A stretch of DNA of 35,174 nucleotides, taken from NCBI GenBank assembly GCA_003164455.1, contig PLTJ01000385.1, forward strand, positions 1 to 35,174, written 5' to 3'. How positions within the stretch are numbered: position 1 is the first letter of the stretch; each line of letters opens with the position of its first letter. The notes below the pieces were generated by a model. The model worked only from the letters and a program-made list of their open reading frames with translations. It searched no databases and had not been told where the DNA came from. Positions 16,315-25,627 of the stretch are shown piece by piece. The position numbers and the translations under genes are program-made. The stretch comes from Acetobacteraceae bacterium. Lineage in GTDB: Bacteria > Pseudomonadota > Alphaproteobacteria > Acetobacterales > Acetobacteraceae.

Positions 16315-17069
16315 GCGTGCCCGTGCTCTGGCGCGACCTGCGCCGGTTCACTCCGGCACGGGTGGCGTTGGGACGGGTCGGCAACGGATTGCCCACCGAC
16401 GCGCAGCTCGCGTTCCAGGCCGCCCATGCCGCCGCCCGCGACGCCGTGCAGGCCGTTCTCGATATTCCCGCTCTTCAGGCCGACCTGCGGCAGGTTGGGC
16501 TCGCGGCCAGCGTGGTGCACAGCGCCTGCCCGGATCGGCGTACGTTCCTGCTCCGCCCCGATCTCGGCCGCCGCCTGCGCGATACCGCTGGCCTGCCGCT
16601 GGCCCCGGGCTGCCTGGCCATCCTGCTGTGCGACGGGTTGTCGGCCGCCGCCGTGCAACGCCACGCCCCGCCGCTGCTCGGTCACCTGGCCGGACGGCTG
16701 GAGCGCATGGGACCGATTGCCATTGCCGTCCAGGGGCGCGTCGCCCTCGGTGACGAAGTAGGCGATGCGGTCGGCGCCGAGGCCATCCTGGTGCTGATCG
16801 GCGAGCGACCCGGCCTGACCGCCCCGGATAGTCTCGGCGCCTATCTCACCTGGCAGCCGAAGCGCGGCTGCACCGACGCCGAGCGCAACTGCGTGTCCAA
16901 CATCCGGCCCGACGGGCTGCCGACGGCGGCGGCGGCGGACAAACTGCTGTGGCTCATCATGCGCATGCGCGCACTCCGGCTGAGCGGTGTTGGGCTGAAG
17001 GACGAGCAGCCGGCAATAAGCCAAGCGGGACTGGATCAGGGCAGGTCGATCCCGGCGGTCGGCCCGTAG
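16311..17069 (+). CDS. eutC: Ethanolamine ammonia-lyase small subunit
   Basis: A 252-residue small subunit that helps hold adenosylcobalamin between the two subunits. It is recognised by the family blocks RVALGRVGNGLPTDAQLAFQ (in place of the usual 'RIxLGRxGxSLPTxxxLxFQ'), RTFLLRPDLGRRL, IVLCDGLS-like ILLCDGLSAAAVQ and LIGERPGLTAPDSLGAYLTW. The cysteine-containing TDAERNCVSNIRPDGL is also typical. It is shorter than the E. coli protein (about 295) mainly at the N-terminus, as usual outside enterics. ATG overlaps the eutB stop. The last 15 residues after LSGVGLKD are not family-like and may be a read-on tail. Confidence 0.95.
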   Translation: MSVPVLWRDLRRFTPARVALGRVGNGLPTDAQLAFQAAHAAARDAVQAVLDIPALQADLRQVGLAASVVHSACPDRRTFLLRPDLGRRLRDTAGLPLAPGCLAILLCDGLSAAAVQRHAPPLLGHLAGRLERMGPIAIAVQGRVALGDEVGDAVGAEAILVLIGERPGLTAPDSLGAYLTWQPKRGCTDAERNCVSNIRPDGLPTAAAADKLLWLIMRMRALRLSGVGLKDEQPAISQAGLDQGRSIPAVGP

Positions 17070-17184
17070 CCGGTCCAACCGCACAACGGCGGCGCGGCAG
17101 AACCCGACCACGGACGCAACCATGACACCGTCGACAGGATGATCGCCCCTGGGACGGACGAATGGCCTCGGATCGAACAAAAGA

Positions 17185-17228
17185 ATGGGCTGTTGGATTA
17201 TTCTGGAGCTTAACTTCCAACGGCCCAT
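17185..17228. terminator. Hairpin between convergent eutC and TRAP permease genes
   Basis: ATGGGCTGTTGGA (17185-17197) can pair with TCCAACGGCCCAT (17216-17228), 12 of 13 positions plus a G-T pair, with an 18-base loop. It lies between two convergent gene ends (17069 and 17289), so a shared transcription end is plausible. No T-run follows, so an intrinsic terminator is not certain. Confidence 0.4.
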
Positions 17229-17288
17229 TACGGAAGGAGCGTGCCGTCTATCTGGCCCCGCGCAGCAAAAGGCCCTACCCTTCCAGTG

Positions 17289-19178
17289 TCAGAGGAAACC
17301 GGTCGATATCCAAGGCACTGCCGCGATAACGATGATACCGATCATCAGTGCCAACAAATAACCCCAGATCGGTTTCATGCCCTCGTCCGGATTTACCTTT
17401 CCGATGGCGCAAGTCATGTAGTATCCCACACCGAACGGTGGCGCAAACAATCCCATTCCCATCGCCAGAATGACGACGATTGCGTAGTGCACTTCATTCA
17501 CACCGACCTGGGCGGCAATCGGGAACAGCAGCGGCCCGAACAGGACGATAGAGGGAATTCCTTCAAGCACGCTGCCCAGAACAAGAAAGGCGACAATCGA
17601 GATGGCAAGGAATGTCGTGCTGCCACCGGGCAGATCGGTCATCATGTCGGCCAGACTGTTGGAGAACCCGGATTGTGTCAGCGACCATGCCATGGCCGTG
17701 GCGGCGCCGATGATCAACAGGATGGTCCCCGACAGGGCGGAGGCCTGCACCAACATCGGCATGACCCTGTGCCAGTCGAACCGTCTATAGACGAACACAC
17801 CGAGGATGATCGCATACGCGATACCCACCGTTGACACTTCGGTGGCGGTTGTAATACCGGCGACGACCGCAATCCGAATGACAAAGGGAAGAAGCAATGC
17901 CGGAAAGGCAATCAGGAATGAGCGGAATATCTCGCGTCCGCCGACATGTTTTACGTCGCTCAGATCGTCGTGCCGGTAACGCCTCCACACGATGAAGCAG
18001 AGCGAGATGGCGAGCAAGAATCCCGGCAAAAGGCCGCCCGTGAAAAGGGCCTGAATGGAAACCCCGGTTACTGATCCGATGGTAATCAGCACCAGACTGG
18101 GAGGAATGGTCTCCGTTTGCGCCCCCGTCGCCGCCAACAGTGCGATAAGGTCGCCCGGTTTGGCCCCGCGCTTTATCATCTCGGGAAACAGGATCGGCGC
18201 GACAACGGCCTGGTCGGCGGCCTTCGCTCCCGAGATGCCGGAAACGAGATACATGGCAGCGATCAGCACATAGGAGAGGCCGCCTTTGACATGACCGAGC
18301 AGGGACACCAGGAAGCGGACCATCACCTCCCCTATCCCACTCATCTCCATGATATAGCCAAGGAACACGAAAAGAGGCACCGCGAGGAGAATCAGGTGGG
18401 ACATCCCCTCGTCCATCCGGCTGATCACGATTGTCAGAGGAAAATCGGTTGTAAACGACAAATAGGCGACGGTGGCGAGACCAAACGAGAACGCGATCGG
18501 CACGCCGGCGAAAACGGTGGCAGCCGTGACCACGACGAAATACAAGACAAGATTCCACGATCCCAGATCGCCGAATAACGGGTTTATCGCGAAAAAAAAG
18601 ATAATCGCCGCTGCGCCGATGGCAATTGTGGCAAAAAACGTGAAACGCGTCGCCTGTTTTAAAAGATGCAAAATAGCGCTCAGTGCCATCAGCCCGAAGC
18701 CGACGGGCATAGCGGCGGCCCGCCAAACGGCCTGGATCTCCAGCCCGGACGTCGTAATGAGCCGTTCCTGATTGGCGTGTTCGAAGGCCGACGGGATAAC
18801 GAGAACCAGGAACAACAAGGACCCAGCGATGGCAACGATTTGCAGCACGGCCTGGGCTTGCGCACCAGCCTTCTTGAGGAAGAAGGTCATGCGCATGTGC
18901 TCGCCACGGCGAAACGCTACGACGGCACCCAACATCGCCAACCAAAGAAACAGCAGCTCGGCGAGTTCGTCGGACCATACCAACGGTGCTTCGAACACGT
19001 AGCGAGCCGTCACCCCGACCAACAGGATGAAGACTTCCGCCACCAGGATGGCCGAGACGGCTAGTTCCACAGCCTTTCCCAGGCATCCATCGATGGCCGC
19101 CAACCACGCCACGCCACGCAGAGCGAGGGCTTTGCCCCTCGCTCCTTGCCTGGAATCACCACTATCGGCCACTAGCAT
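17289..19178 (-). CDS. dctQM: TRAP transporter fused small/large permease (DctQ-DctM)
   Basis: A 629-residue membrane protein joining both TRAP permease subunits. Residues about 25-180 form the four-helix DctQ domain, with the marker RYVFEAPLVWSDELAELLFL. The rest is the DctM domain, with the family stretches MDEGMSHLILLAVPLFVFLG, SGISGAKAADQAVVAPIL, ATGAQTETIPPSLVLITIGS and VLGSVLEGIPSIVLFGPLLF. TRAP systems import organic acids with the sodium gradient. Its start codon overlaps the stop of the receptor gene by one base (TGATG on the minus strand), so the two are translationally coupled. The substrate is unknown but likely a carboxylate or sulfonate-like anion. Base composition is lower in GC than the flanking eut and mut operons. 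Confidence 0.92.
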   Translation of the reverse strand: MLVADSGDSRQGARGKALALRGVAWLAAIDGCLGKAVELAVSAILVAEVFILLVGVTARYVFEAPLVWSDELAELLFLWLAMLGAVVAFRRGEHMRMTFFLKKAGAQAQAVLQIVAIAGSLLFLVLVIPSAFEHANQERLITTSGLEIQAVWRAAAMPVGFGLMALSAILHLLKQATRFTFFATIAIGAAAIIFFFAINPLFGDLGSWNLVLYFVVVTAATVFAGVPIAFSFGLATVAYLSFTTDFPLTIVISRMDEGMSHLILLAVPLFVFLGYIMEMSGIGEVMVRFLVSLLGHVKGGLSYVLIAAMYLVSGISGAKAADQAVVAPILFPEMIKRGAKPGDLIALLAATGAQTETIPPSLVLITIGSVTGVSIQALFTGGLLPGFLLAISLCFIVWRRYRHDDLSDVKHVGGREIFRSFLIAFPALLLPFVIRIAVVAGITTATEVSTVGIAYAIILGVFVYRRFDWHRVMPMLVQASALSGTILLIIGAATAMAWSLTQSGFSNSLADMMTDLPGGSTTFLAISIVAFLVLGSVLEGIPSIVLFGPLLFPIAAQVGVNEVHYAIVVILAMGMGLFAPPFGVGYYMTCAIGKVNPDEGMKPIWGYLLALMIGIIVIAAVPWISTGFL

Positions 19179-20218
19179 CAGCCGAGGTTTCCTACATATT
19201 TCTCAAGAAGCGTCCATGCTTCTTCGCCAAATTTCGCCTTGCTGTCCGCATAGAACGTCGTTTTCTTGAGCGCCGCGCGGAAAGCCTCCTGGTCCGGATC
19301 GTTGAAGATCATCCCTTTCCCCGTCAGGAAATCTCTCGACGTTTCCCGTTCGAGTTTTGCGATATCGGCACGTTCGGCCAGCGCCGCTGCGTTGACGTGC
19401 TTCGCAACAATTGTCTTCACGTCATTGGGGAGGCGCTCCCACCCGCGGCGGCTCATGATTGTCCAATGCCCGGTCCACAAATGATTGGTTATTGAGCAAT
19501 ATTTCTGCACTTCGTAAAGTTTGGCCGTCACGATAAGAGAGAGCGGATTTTCCTCGGCATCAACGATTTTCGTCTGCAAGGCCGTATAGGTCTCGTTCCA
19601 TTCGACGGTCGTCGGAGAGGCGCCGAGCGCCTTGAACATTGCGAGCCAAAGCGGGGTAACTGGAACGCGAATCCGGAGATTCTTCAGATCATCCGGCGTT
19701 TTAATCGGCTTTGTGCTGGTCGTAATCTGGCGGAAACCGAGATCCCACCCCTTTTCCATCGTCAGGATATTCGCTTTCTCGAGCAGTCCGCGAACGTAGG
19801 CGCCCAGATCCCCATCCAGAGCGTTCCAGATAGTTTTATAGTCCTTCCAGACAAATCCGAGGCCATCGATCGCGACGTTCGGCACGTAAGTGGACATCAC
19901 CGTCGAAGCGAGATTAGCCATATCGAGGACGCCGGTCCGAATCTGGCTCAACATGTCGGAATCGGCGCCCATCTGATTGGAGGGGAAGATTTGCAGCACA
20001 ACTTTCCCGCCTGTTTCAGCTTTAATATGATCCGCTGCCTCCTTTGCCCGAATGAGTTCAGGATGGTCGAGGGACAAATTGCAAGCCCACTTGATAGTAA
20101 AATCAGCTGCGTTAGCCGGTCTCGTGCAGATATTCGCCGCCACAATCAACCCAGAAGTGGCGGTTCCCCGCAAAAGTGTGCGGCGAGACAGCCATTTACT
20201 CGATAGTTTACTTTTCAT
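19178..20218 (-). CDS. dctP: TRAP transporter periplasmic substrate-binding protein (DctP family)
   Basis: A 346-residue secreted receptor. The N-terminus has SRRTLLRGTATSGLIVAANI, a twin-arginine-like signal peptide ending near ANAADF. The mature part shows DctP features: FPSNQMGADSDMLSQIRTGV, the central LKNLRIRVPVTPLWLAMFKA, whose arginine (in RVP) is the conserved carboxylate-binding residue, then ALGASPTTVEWNETYTALQT. Start: ATG 20218 is favoured because GGGAGG (20228-20233) is well spaced; an in-frame GTG at 20227 abuts the ribosome binding site. It is the first gene of a dctP-dctQM operon transcribed from the repeat-bearing region to its right, with a LysR gene beyond, which probably controls it. 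Confidence 0.92.
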   Translation of the reverse strand: MKSKLSSKWLSRRTLLRGTATSGLIVAANICTRPANAADFTIKWACNLSLDHPELIRAKEAADHIKAETGGKVVLQIFPSNQMGADSDMLSQIRTGVLDMANLASTVMSTYVPNVAIDGLGFVWKDYKTIWNALDGDLGAYVRGLLEKANILTMEKGWDLGFRQITTSTKPIKTPDDLKNLRIRVPVTPLWLAMFKALGASPTTVEWNETYTALQTKIVDAEENPLSLIVTAKLYEVQKYCSITNHLWTGHWTIMSRRGWERLPNDVKTIVAKHVNAAALAERADIAKLERETSRDFLTGKGMIFNDPDQEAFRAALKKTTFYADSKAKFGEEAWTLLEKYVGNLG

Positions 20219-20389
20219 TCTATTCACCCTCCCTAAAATTTCCCTCTACCCCTGGGCAGGGTTGGGAAATCGTATTGTGCCATGTTTCATGGGCCGTGTC
20301 GGCGCCGATTGGCAGACAACGACCACATCAATCCCTGGAAGCGGTGTATCTGAGCGTTCGGCCTCATCGTTTCCTCCTCTCCTTGGACG

Positions 20390-20445
20390 GATTGGGCAGC
20401 GCCCATGCCGGCCTCGGGCAGATTGAGCAGCGCCTATGCCGGTCT
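20390..20445. repeat. Direct tandem repeat with 31-bp period upstream of dctP
   Basis: Two 25-base units start at 20390 and 20421 and differ at three positions: both have GATTG[G/A]GCAGCGCC[C/T]ATGCCGG[C/T]CT. They lie 170-230 bases upstream of the dctP start, between it and the LysR gene. A period of 31 bases is close to three helical turns, so two protein dimers could bind on the same face. They are candidate operator sites for the neighbouring regulator. The remainder of the 300-base gap (20219-20527) shows no gene. Confidence 0.6.
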
Positions 20446-20527
20446 ATATCCACCTGCCAGCATAATTATCGGAAATGAACTACCATGGTGTCCAATTCGA
20501 AAAATTGATCCAGCCGATAAAAATCCT

Positions 20528-21448
20528 TCATGAGGAAACCGGCCAAGCAATCAACGGATCAGTCGCCCGGCAGTACTCGATGGCCGTGTCCCTCGCGAGT
20601 TCTGCGAGCAAGCCCCGCTGCGGCTCGGAGATCAAGTCCTGGTAGACGGCGTGACATGCAAGGGGCGGAAGAGTTTGCCGCACATTGAGCAGAATGAGCG
20701 TTCCATCGGCGATTTCACGTGCGATAGTGGCCACTGGCAGCGTGGCAACCCCCAAGCCATCGCTGGCCAGACGAATCAGCGTCGCCAGAAATGCCGTATA
20801 GACGCATAAGTCCTCTTTCATGAAGTTCGGGAAGCTGTCAATCATGGCTTTGTACGGTTTGGAATTGCGGGGAAAGGAAAGAAGCGGATACTTGATCAGA
20901 TCCGATATTTCGATTGGGCCTGCCGGCATCCCGAGTTTTGGACTCGCCACCCACGCACAGGCAAAGGAGCACAGGTTGACCGTCACGACAGCAGGTCCTT
21001 CAACCGGTCCCATCAGCAGCCCGAGATCGATCCGGCTGGCGAGCATATCTTCGGCCAACGCGAGGCTCGTGTCGTTGGAGAGTTCGAGAGCAATTTGGGG
21101 ATAGGTACGGTTGAGCCGGTTGATGAGTTGCGGAAGCCATGAAAACGCAATGGTGTCGATGATACCAATGCGTACCGTGCTTCTTATGGCTTTGGGGTCG
21201 CTCAATCGCCGGCAGAAGTCGGCTGTCGAGTGAACGATATGCTCGGCCTGGTCAAGAGCGTTGACGCCTTGCAGGGTCAGACGAACATCGTGGGTCCCGC
21301 GCTCGAACAGGCGCACGCCGAGTTCCCGCTCTAGGGTGGCGATACGATGAGAGATCGCAGCCTGAGTTGTGTTGAGCTTTTCCGCGGTGGCACTGAAACT
21401 CTTCAGTCTCGCCACCCACACGAATGTCTCGAGAAACCGCAGATTCAT
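20528..21448 (-). CDS. LysR-family transcriptional regulator
   Basis: A 306-residue LysR-type regulator. The N-terminal winged helix is clear: MNLRFLETFVWVARLKSFSA, TAEKLNTTQAAISHRIATLE and RELGVRLFERG. The C-terminal part (about 90-300) is the two-lobed effector-binding domain. It lies directly upstream of the dctP-dctQM operon on the same strand, separated by a 300-base gap with a tandem repeat, so control of the transporter is the simplest inference. The effector is presumably the imported acid or a derivative. Nothing unusual in length or domain structure. Confidence 0.9.
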   Translation of the reverse strand: MNLRFLETFVWVARLKSFSATAEKLNTTQAAISHRIATLERELGVRLFERGTHDVRLTLQGVNALDQAEHIVHSTADFCRRLSDPKAIRSTVRIGIIDTIAFSWLPQLINRLNRTYPQIALELSNDTSLALAEDMLASRIDLGLLMGPVEGPAVVTVNLCSFACAWVASPKLGMPAGPIEISDLIKYPLLSFPRNSKPYKAMIDSFPNFMKEDLCVYTAFLATLIRLASDGLGVATLPVATIAREIADGTLILLNVRQTLPPLACHAVYQDLISEPQRGLLAELARDTAIEYCRATDPLIAWPVSS

Positions 21449-21494
21449 CGTCGCTACCTAATGTTGCCGCGCTACTCCCAGTTCAAAAGGTGCC

Positions 21495-21860
21495 GTCGTA
21501 GATGTGGTGGAAATTGAGGCGGCGTAATCTCCGGCTTGTGCAACGAGCCGAGCCCGGCATTGACGCTCCGGGGGAGATCGCGCGATGGACGAAGACGACG
21601 CGACGGCCCCCGATGCTGGATCGCTGTTTGACGGGGAAGCTTGGTTTGATCTGATCGAGGCCGTGCTGCCAGCCGTCGAAACCACGGCGATGCTGTTCTG
21701 GGCGCAGCTCGCCTCCGGGCAGATCGTCATGCGCAAGGTCAACGGTTCGCAGAGCCTCGCCGAGAGGCCGTCCGAACAGTTGGTTGGCCTCGCAGCCTAA
21801 CACGTTCACCCTCGACTCCCACCCGAGATGTCATTCAGCAATTTCCACCACATTTGCGAC
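21495..21860. mobile_element. 366-bp MITE-like element with terminal inverted repeats
   Basis: The ends are inverted repeats of 22 bases with two mismatches. The perfect core is ATGTGGTGGAAATTG at 21502-21516 and its reverse complement at 21839-21853. Inside is one open frame on the plus strand (21585-21800, 71 residues: MDEDDATAPDAGSLFDGEAW...) that has no transposase motif I recognise and may be a fossil of an IS accessory gene. No clear target-site duplication is seen at the outer edges. It could be a non-autonomous element or an internally deleted IS, moved in trans by a full copy elsewhere. Confidence 0.55.
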
Positions 21861-22168
21861 GACGCCGTCCAAAAAGCAAGTTGCCATTTATCCCCAGATG
21901 CCCGGTTGCGATCTTGTGAATTTGTTGCGGACTGGCCGCCAACACCGTCGTTGCCACGTGTTGCCGGCGCGACCTCGACAAGTCGTAAAGTTCCGCCAAT
22001 GCGTCGTTGCCAGGGCCGGCAACGATGGCGCGGTAAAACAGGCAGTCGCGTTCCGTATGCGCAAGCCACCAATCCTCAGCAGGATAAAAGGGGCAGGGGT
22101 CCCATTGCTGAACGTCGGCCTTGATCTTGCGCGCCGCTCAAATGACCGGGCCGCCCGGCGTCAAGCCT
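21861..22168. other. Intergenic stretch without a recognisable gene
   Basis: About 300 bases between the inverted-repeat element and the end of the CitE-like gene. A minus-strand frame includes KWQLAFWTASSQMWWKLLND running out of the element's right end, possibly IS-derived. No family could be assigned, and no other gene is seen. Confidence 0.35.
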
Positions 22169-23056
22169 TCACGGCTTGTCATCGTGTTCGAGCGCCGCGA
22201 TGGCTTGCGCCAGCGCCACCAGCCGGTGCGCACTCTCGACGTGGAGATTCTCGATCAGCTTGCCATCGACGAGCACGATGCCCTTGCCGGCCGCGACGGC
22301 TTCGCCATGGGCCACAATGACGCGGTGTGCCCACGCGACATCATCGGGCGAAGGCGCGAAGGCTGCGTTCGCGGCGGCGATTGTCCTGGGATGAATCAGG
22401 GTCTTGCCGTCAAAGCCGAGCTCCCGCCCTTGCCGGCAGGCCGCGATAAAACCTTCATCATCAGCGAGGTCGAGGTAAACGCCATCGAGAATCGCGAGCT
22501 TATGCGCGCGCGCCGCCAGAAGACAGTGTTCAAGCGCCATCAGCAACGGCAAGCGATCGCGCGTGTGCTGCGCCCCGAGATCCTTGGCGAGGTCGGACGT
22601 TCCCATGACGAGCCCGCCGACACGCTCGCTCGCCGCGGCGATTTCCTCGGCATGCAGAACGCCGCGCGGTGTCTCCACCATGCACCAGATGGCGAGATGC
22701 CTGGGCGCTCCGGCCTCCACAAGCAAAGCCTCGGCCTCGCAGACGGTACCGGCGCACTCGACCTTCGGCAGCAGCACGGCATCGATCGGCATGCCGGCCG
22801 CCGCGACGAGGTCGGCGTGGCCCCAAGCGGTCGCGGGAGCGTTGACGCGCAACAGCACCTCCCGCCCGCGATAGCCGCCGTGGGCCAGCGCCTGGGCAAC
22901 CGCCACGCGGGCCGCATCCTTCGCGTCGGGAGCGACGGCATCCTCCAGGTCGAAGATGAAGCCATCGGCGGCAAGGCTACGCGCTTTCTCAAGCGCACGC
23001 GGGTTGGCCCCTGGCGTATAGAGAACGGAGCGGCGCGGGCGCGACGGAGCGGGCAT
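22169..23056 (-). CDS. HpcH/HpaI-superfamily CoA-ester lyase (CitE / malyl-CoA or citramalyl-CoA lyase-like)
   Basis: A 295-residue CitE-type lyase. Hallmarks visible are RRSVLYTPGANPRALEKA at the N-terminus, FIFDLEDAVAPDAK (CoA/metal site), LLRVNAP (the conserved R-x-N), IWCMVETPRGVLHAEEI with the metal-binding glutamate, and GTSDLAKDLGA with the second acidic ligand. GFDGKTLIHPRTI completes the 'GFdGKxxIHPxQ' CoA-contact block. These enzymes split 3-hydroxyacyl-CoA thioesters such as (S)-malyl-CoA, beta-methylmalyl-CoA or citramalyl-CoA into acetyl/propionyl-CoA or pyruvate and glyoxylate. Placed next to a propionyl/methylmalonyl-CoA gene cluster, a beta-methylmalyl-CoA or citramalyl-CoA substrate is plausible, but a stand-alone role is equally possible. 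It is divergent from mutA. Confidence 0.85.
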   Translation of the reverse strand: MPAPSRPRRSVLYTPGANPRALEKARSLAADGFIFDLEDAVAPDAKDAARVAVAQALAHGGYRGREVLLRVNAPATAWGHADLVAAAGMPIDAVLLPKVECAGTVCEAEALLVEAGAPRHLAIWCMVETPRGVLHAEEIAAASERVGGLVMGTSDLAKDLGAQHTRDRLPLLMALEHCLLAARAHKLAILDGVYLDLADDEGFIAACRQGRELGFDGKTLIHPRTIAAANAAFAPSPDDVAWAHRVIVAHGEAVAAGKGIVLVDGKLIENLHVESAHRLVALAQAIAALEHDDKP

Positions 23057-23482
23057 ACGTGTGGATTCCTGCTGGAATTGACTGGCGCGGAACTATAGTG
23101 GGGGCTCTCTGGGAGCGTTCTGCGGTCTCAACGGTGAGGGTCGGTTGCGACGAGCCAGCCGGTCCGGAGCAGAAGCGCCCCGGTGACCGTTGCGACCGGA
23201 TTGATGAAATCCAACCTAGCCCAGCCCACGGGGCATGACAAGAAAGCCGGACTGCGCTATCCATCACGGCAAAATCCGATGCGCGGCTCGCCCGCCTGTC
23301 AGGCGGATGATCCACTGGGCGGCCGGCTGCAAACGAAACAGGACCTCACCATTTTCGCATGCAAAGGAAGGCCCCGCCCTCCGAGCATAGCTGAATGACG
23401 ATTAACACGCAACGCGCCAGTCCACATCCGTGATTGTTGATTAGTACCCATGACGTCAGACTGGACTAATCAGGAGAAGCCC
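23057..23482. other. Divergent promoter region between the CoA lyase and mutA
   Basis: About 400 bases with no convincing gene. It must contain the promoters for both the minus-strand lyase and the plus-strand mut operon. No clear -35/-10 pair, cobalamin riboswitch signature or operator palindrome could be picked out by eye. Confidence 0.45.
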
Positions 23483-25627
23483 GTGGCCGCAATTGCTAAG
23501 GAATTCCAGCTCGGGTCCGATTTCCCCAGGATTGATTACCCGACATGGCAAGAGGAGGTTGAAGCTAAGCTCAGGGGTGCGCCATTCGCCAAGCGCATGA
23601 TCTCCCACACCTATGAAGGGATCGACCTGCAGCCGATCTATACCGAAGAGATATATGCGACGGCGCACGATCCGGCCGGGCTGCCGGGCTATCCGCCGTT
23701 TCTGCGGGGTGCGCAGCCCTTGGGCAATATGCTGGCCGGCTGGGACATCCGCCAGGAGCATGCGCACCCCGATCAGGCGGTTGCCAATGCGCAGATTGCT
23801 GAGGACCTGAATGGCGGCGTGACCTCGATCGACCTGCGGCTCGATGGCGCGGCGTCACAGGGCCTGGATGCCGATGACCCCCGTGCCTCCGATCTGGCCG
23901 GCAGGGACGGCGTCAGCGTATCCTGCGTTGCCGACATCGAACGTCTCGCCCAGGGAGTGAGGCTTGATGTCGCCGGGTTTTACCTCGATCCGGGGGCGGC
24001 CTTCCTGCCGCTCGCGAGTCTCTATGTCGTCGCCGCGAAGAACGCCGGTGTGCCAGTCGGCGATTTGCTCGGCGGCTTCAACGCCGATCCGCTGAAGGCG
24101 CTGGTGCGCGACGGCGCCTTGCCGGTGCCGCTGGATACCGCACTCGCCGAGATGGCCGACCTGGCTGCGTGGACCGCGCACAATGCGCCGCACATGACCT
24201 CGGTCGAGGTCTCGACCTCGCCATACCACAATGCGGGCGCTACCGCCGTCGCCGACGTCGCCTTCGCGGTCGGTACCGGGCTCGCCTATCTCCGGGTCCT
24301 GACGGGTGCCGGGCTGGATGTGGAAACCGCGGCGCGGCAGATCACCTTCAGCATGGCCCTGGGCTGCCGGTTCTACCTGGCGATTGCCAAGATCCGCGCG
24401 GTCCGCACGTTGTGGGCAGACGTGATCGCGGCCAGCGGCGGTAGCGTCGAGGCCCGGAAGATGCGCCTGCGCGTCTCAACCGGCCGTCGCGTACTGACCA
24501 CGCGCAACCAGTCGCTCAACATCCTGCGCAACACCGTCGCCTGCTATGCCGGCGCGGTGGCGGGGGCGGACATCATCACCACCACCCCGTTCGACGCCCC
24601 GACCGGCCTGCCGAGCGAGGTAAGCCGCCGCAACGCACGCAACACGCAGCTTATCCTCGCCGAGGAATGCCACCTTTCGCAGGTGATCGACCCGGCCGGC
24701 GGCGCCTGGTACATCGAGTGGTACACCAACGAGATCGCTAGGCGGGCATGGTCGGTGCTGCAACAGGTCGAGGCACAGGGCGGCATGATCAAGGCCGTGC
24801 TCAGCGGCTGGGTAACGGAGCAAATCACGCCCACGGAAGCGGCGCGTGAGAAGGATATCGCCGTCCGCAAGGTCGCCGTCACCGGCGTCAGCGAGCATCC
24901 GATCCTGACCGAGAACCGTACCGAGCAGGAACGGGCCGCCTACGACCAACTCACCATGGCGGCGTCCCGGCGGCTGTCCGACTGGCGCCGTCAGCACCAG
25001 CAAGGTCGCGAGGTTGCACTCGATGCATTAGGCGCCGTGTCCGCGATCGGCAGCGGCGTGGCCACCGCGGCGGCGATCGTCGCGGCGGAGGCCGGGGCCA
25101 CACTGGGTGAGATCGCGAGGCGCCTGAGCCCCGCAGGCGGCGAGCCGGCGGTGATGGCGCCGCTTGCGGTGCATCCGTACGACGCCGCGTTCGAAGAGCT
25201 GCGCGATGCCGCCGAGGCGTTCGCGAGCAAGCACGGCAACCGCCCACGCGTGTATCTCGCTGGTGTCGGCAGCATCGCCGAGCAGGTCGCGCGCAAGAAT
25301 TATTCACGCAACTTCTTTGAAGCCGGCGGTTTCGAGGTGCTGGCACAGGAGGCGAGGTTCGATGTCGACAAAGCGGCGTCGGGGTTCGCCGCCAGTGGGG
25401 CAAAGATCGCGGTAATCTGTTCGACCGACAAGCAATATGCGAACGTGGTGGGCGAACTGGCGCCGAAGCTCAAGGCCGCCGGGGCGCGCACCGTGGTGCT
25501 CGCCGGCCACCCGGGTCAATCGGAGACCGCTTACCGGGCAGCCGGTGTCGACCGCTTCATCTTCGTCCGATGCGATGTCCTCGAGGTGTTGTGGTCGCTG
25601 TTGCGTGCGGAGGACGTGCAGTCATGA
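23483..25627 (+). CDS. mutA: Methylmalonyl-CoA mutase small (beta, non-catalytic) subunit
   Basis: A 714-residue subunit of heterodimeric methylmalonyl-CoA mutase. It has the mutase barrel fold and the C-terminal flavodoxin-like domain, but lacks the cobalt-binding D-x-H-x-x-G. Where MutB has DGHDRG, this protein has [20 protein letters not shown], as expected for the inactive subunit that stabilises the dimer. Recognisable blocks are [40 protein letters not shown] and [20 protein letters not shown]. The start is placed at GTG 23483, because AGGAG (23472-23476) stands six bases ahead; the longer frame from ATG 23450 has no such site. Its stop overlaps the mutB start by four bases (ATGA). Separate MutA/MutB subunits (rather than one homodimer) are found in many bacteria. 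Confidence 0.93.
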   Translation: MAAIAKEFQLGSDFPRIDYPTWQEEVEAKLRGAPFAKRMISHTYEGIDLQPIYTEEIYATAHDPAGLPGYPPFLRGAQPLGNMLAGWDIRQEHAHPDQAVANAQIAEDLNGGVTSIDLRLDGAASQGLDADDPRASDLAGRDGVSVSCVADIERLAQGVRLDVAGFYLDPGAAFLPLASLYVVAAKNAGVPVGDLLGGFNADPLKALVRDGALPVPLDTALAEMADLAAWTAHNAPHMTSVEVSTSPYHNAGATAVADVAFAVGTGLAYLRVLTGAGLDVETAARQITFSMALGCRFYLAIAKIRAVRTLWADVIAASGGSVEARKMRLRVSTGRRVLTTRNQSLNILRNTVACYAGAVAGADIITTTPFDAPTGLPSEVSRRNARNTQLILAEECHLSQVIDPAGGAWYIEWYTNEIARRAWSVLQQVEAQGGMIKAVLSGWVTEQITPTEAAREKDIAVRKVAVTGVSEHPILTENRTEQERAAYDQLTMAASRRLSDWRRQHQQGREVALDALGAVSAIGSGVATAAAIVAAEAGATLGEIARRLSPAGGEPAVMAPLAVHPYDAAFEELRDAAEAFASKHGNRPRVYLAGVGSIAEQVARKNYSRNFFEAGGFEVLAQEARFDVDKAASGFAASGAKIAVICSTDKQYANVVGELAPKLKAAGARTVVLAGHPGQSETAYRAAGVDRFIFVRCDVLEVLWSLLRAEDVQS

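Noticed and set aside
23057-23482. Cobalamin riboswitch upstream of mutA (and similarly upstream of eutB at 14489-14943).
   Set aside because: No B12-box-like conserved segment or paired long stem was seen in either region. A covariance-model search would settle it.
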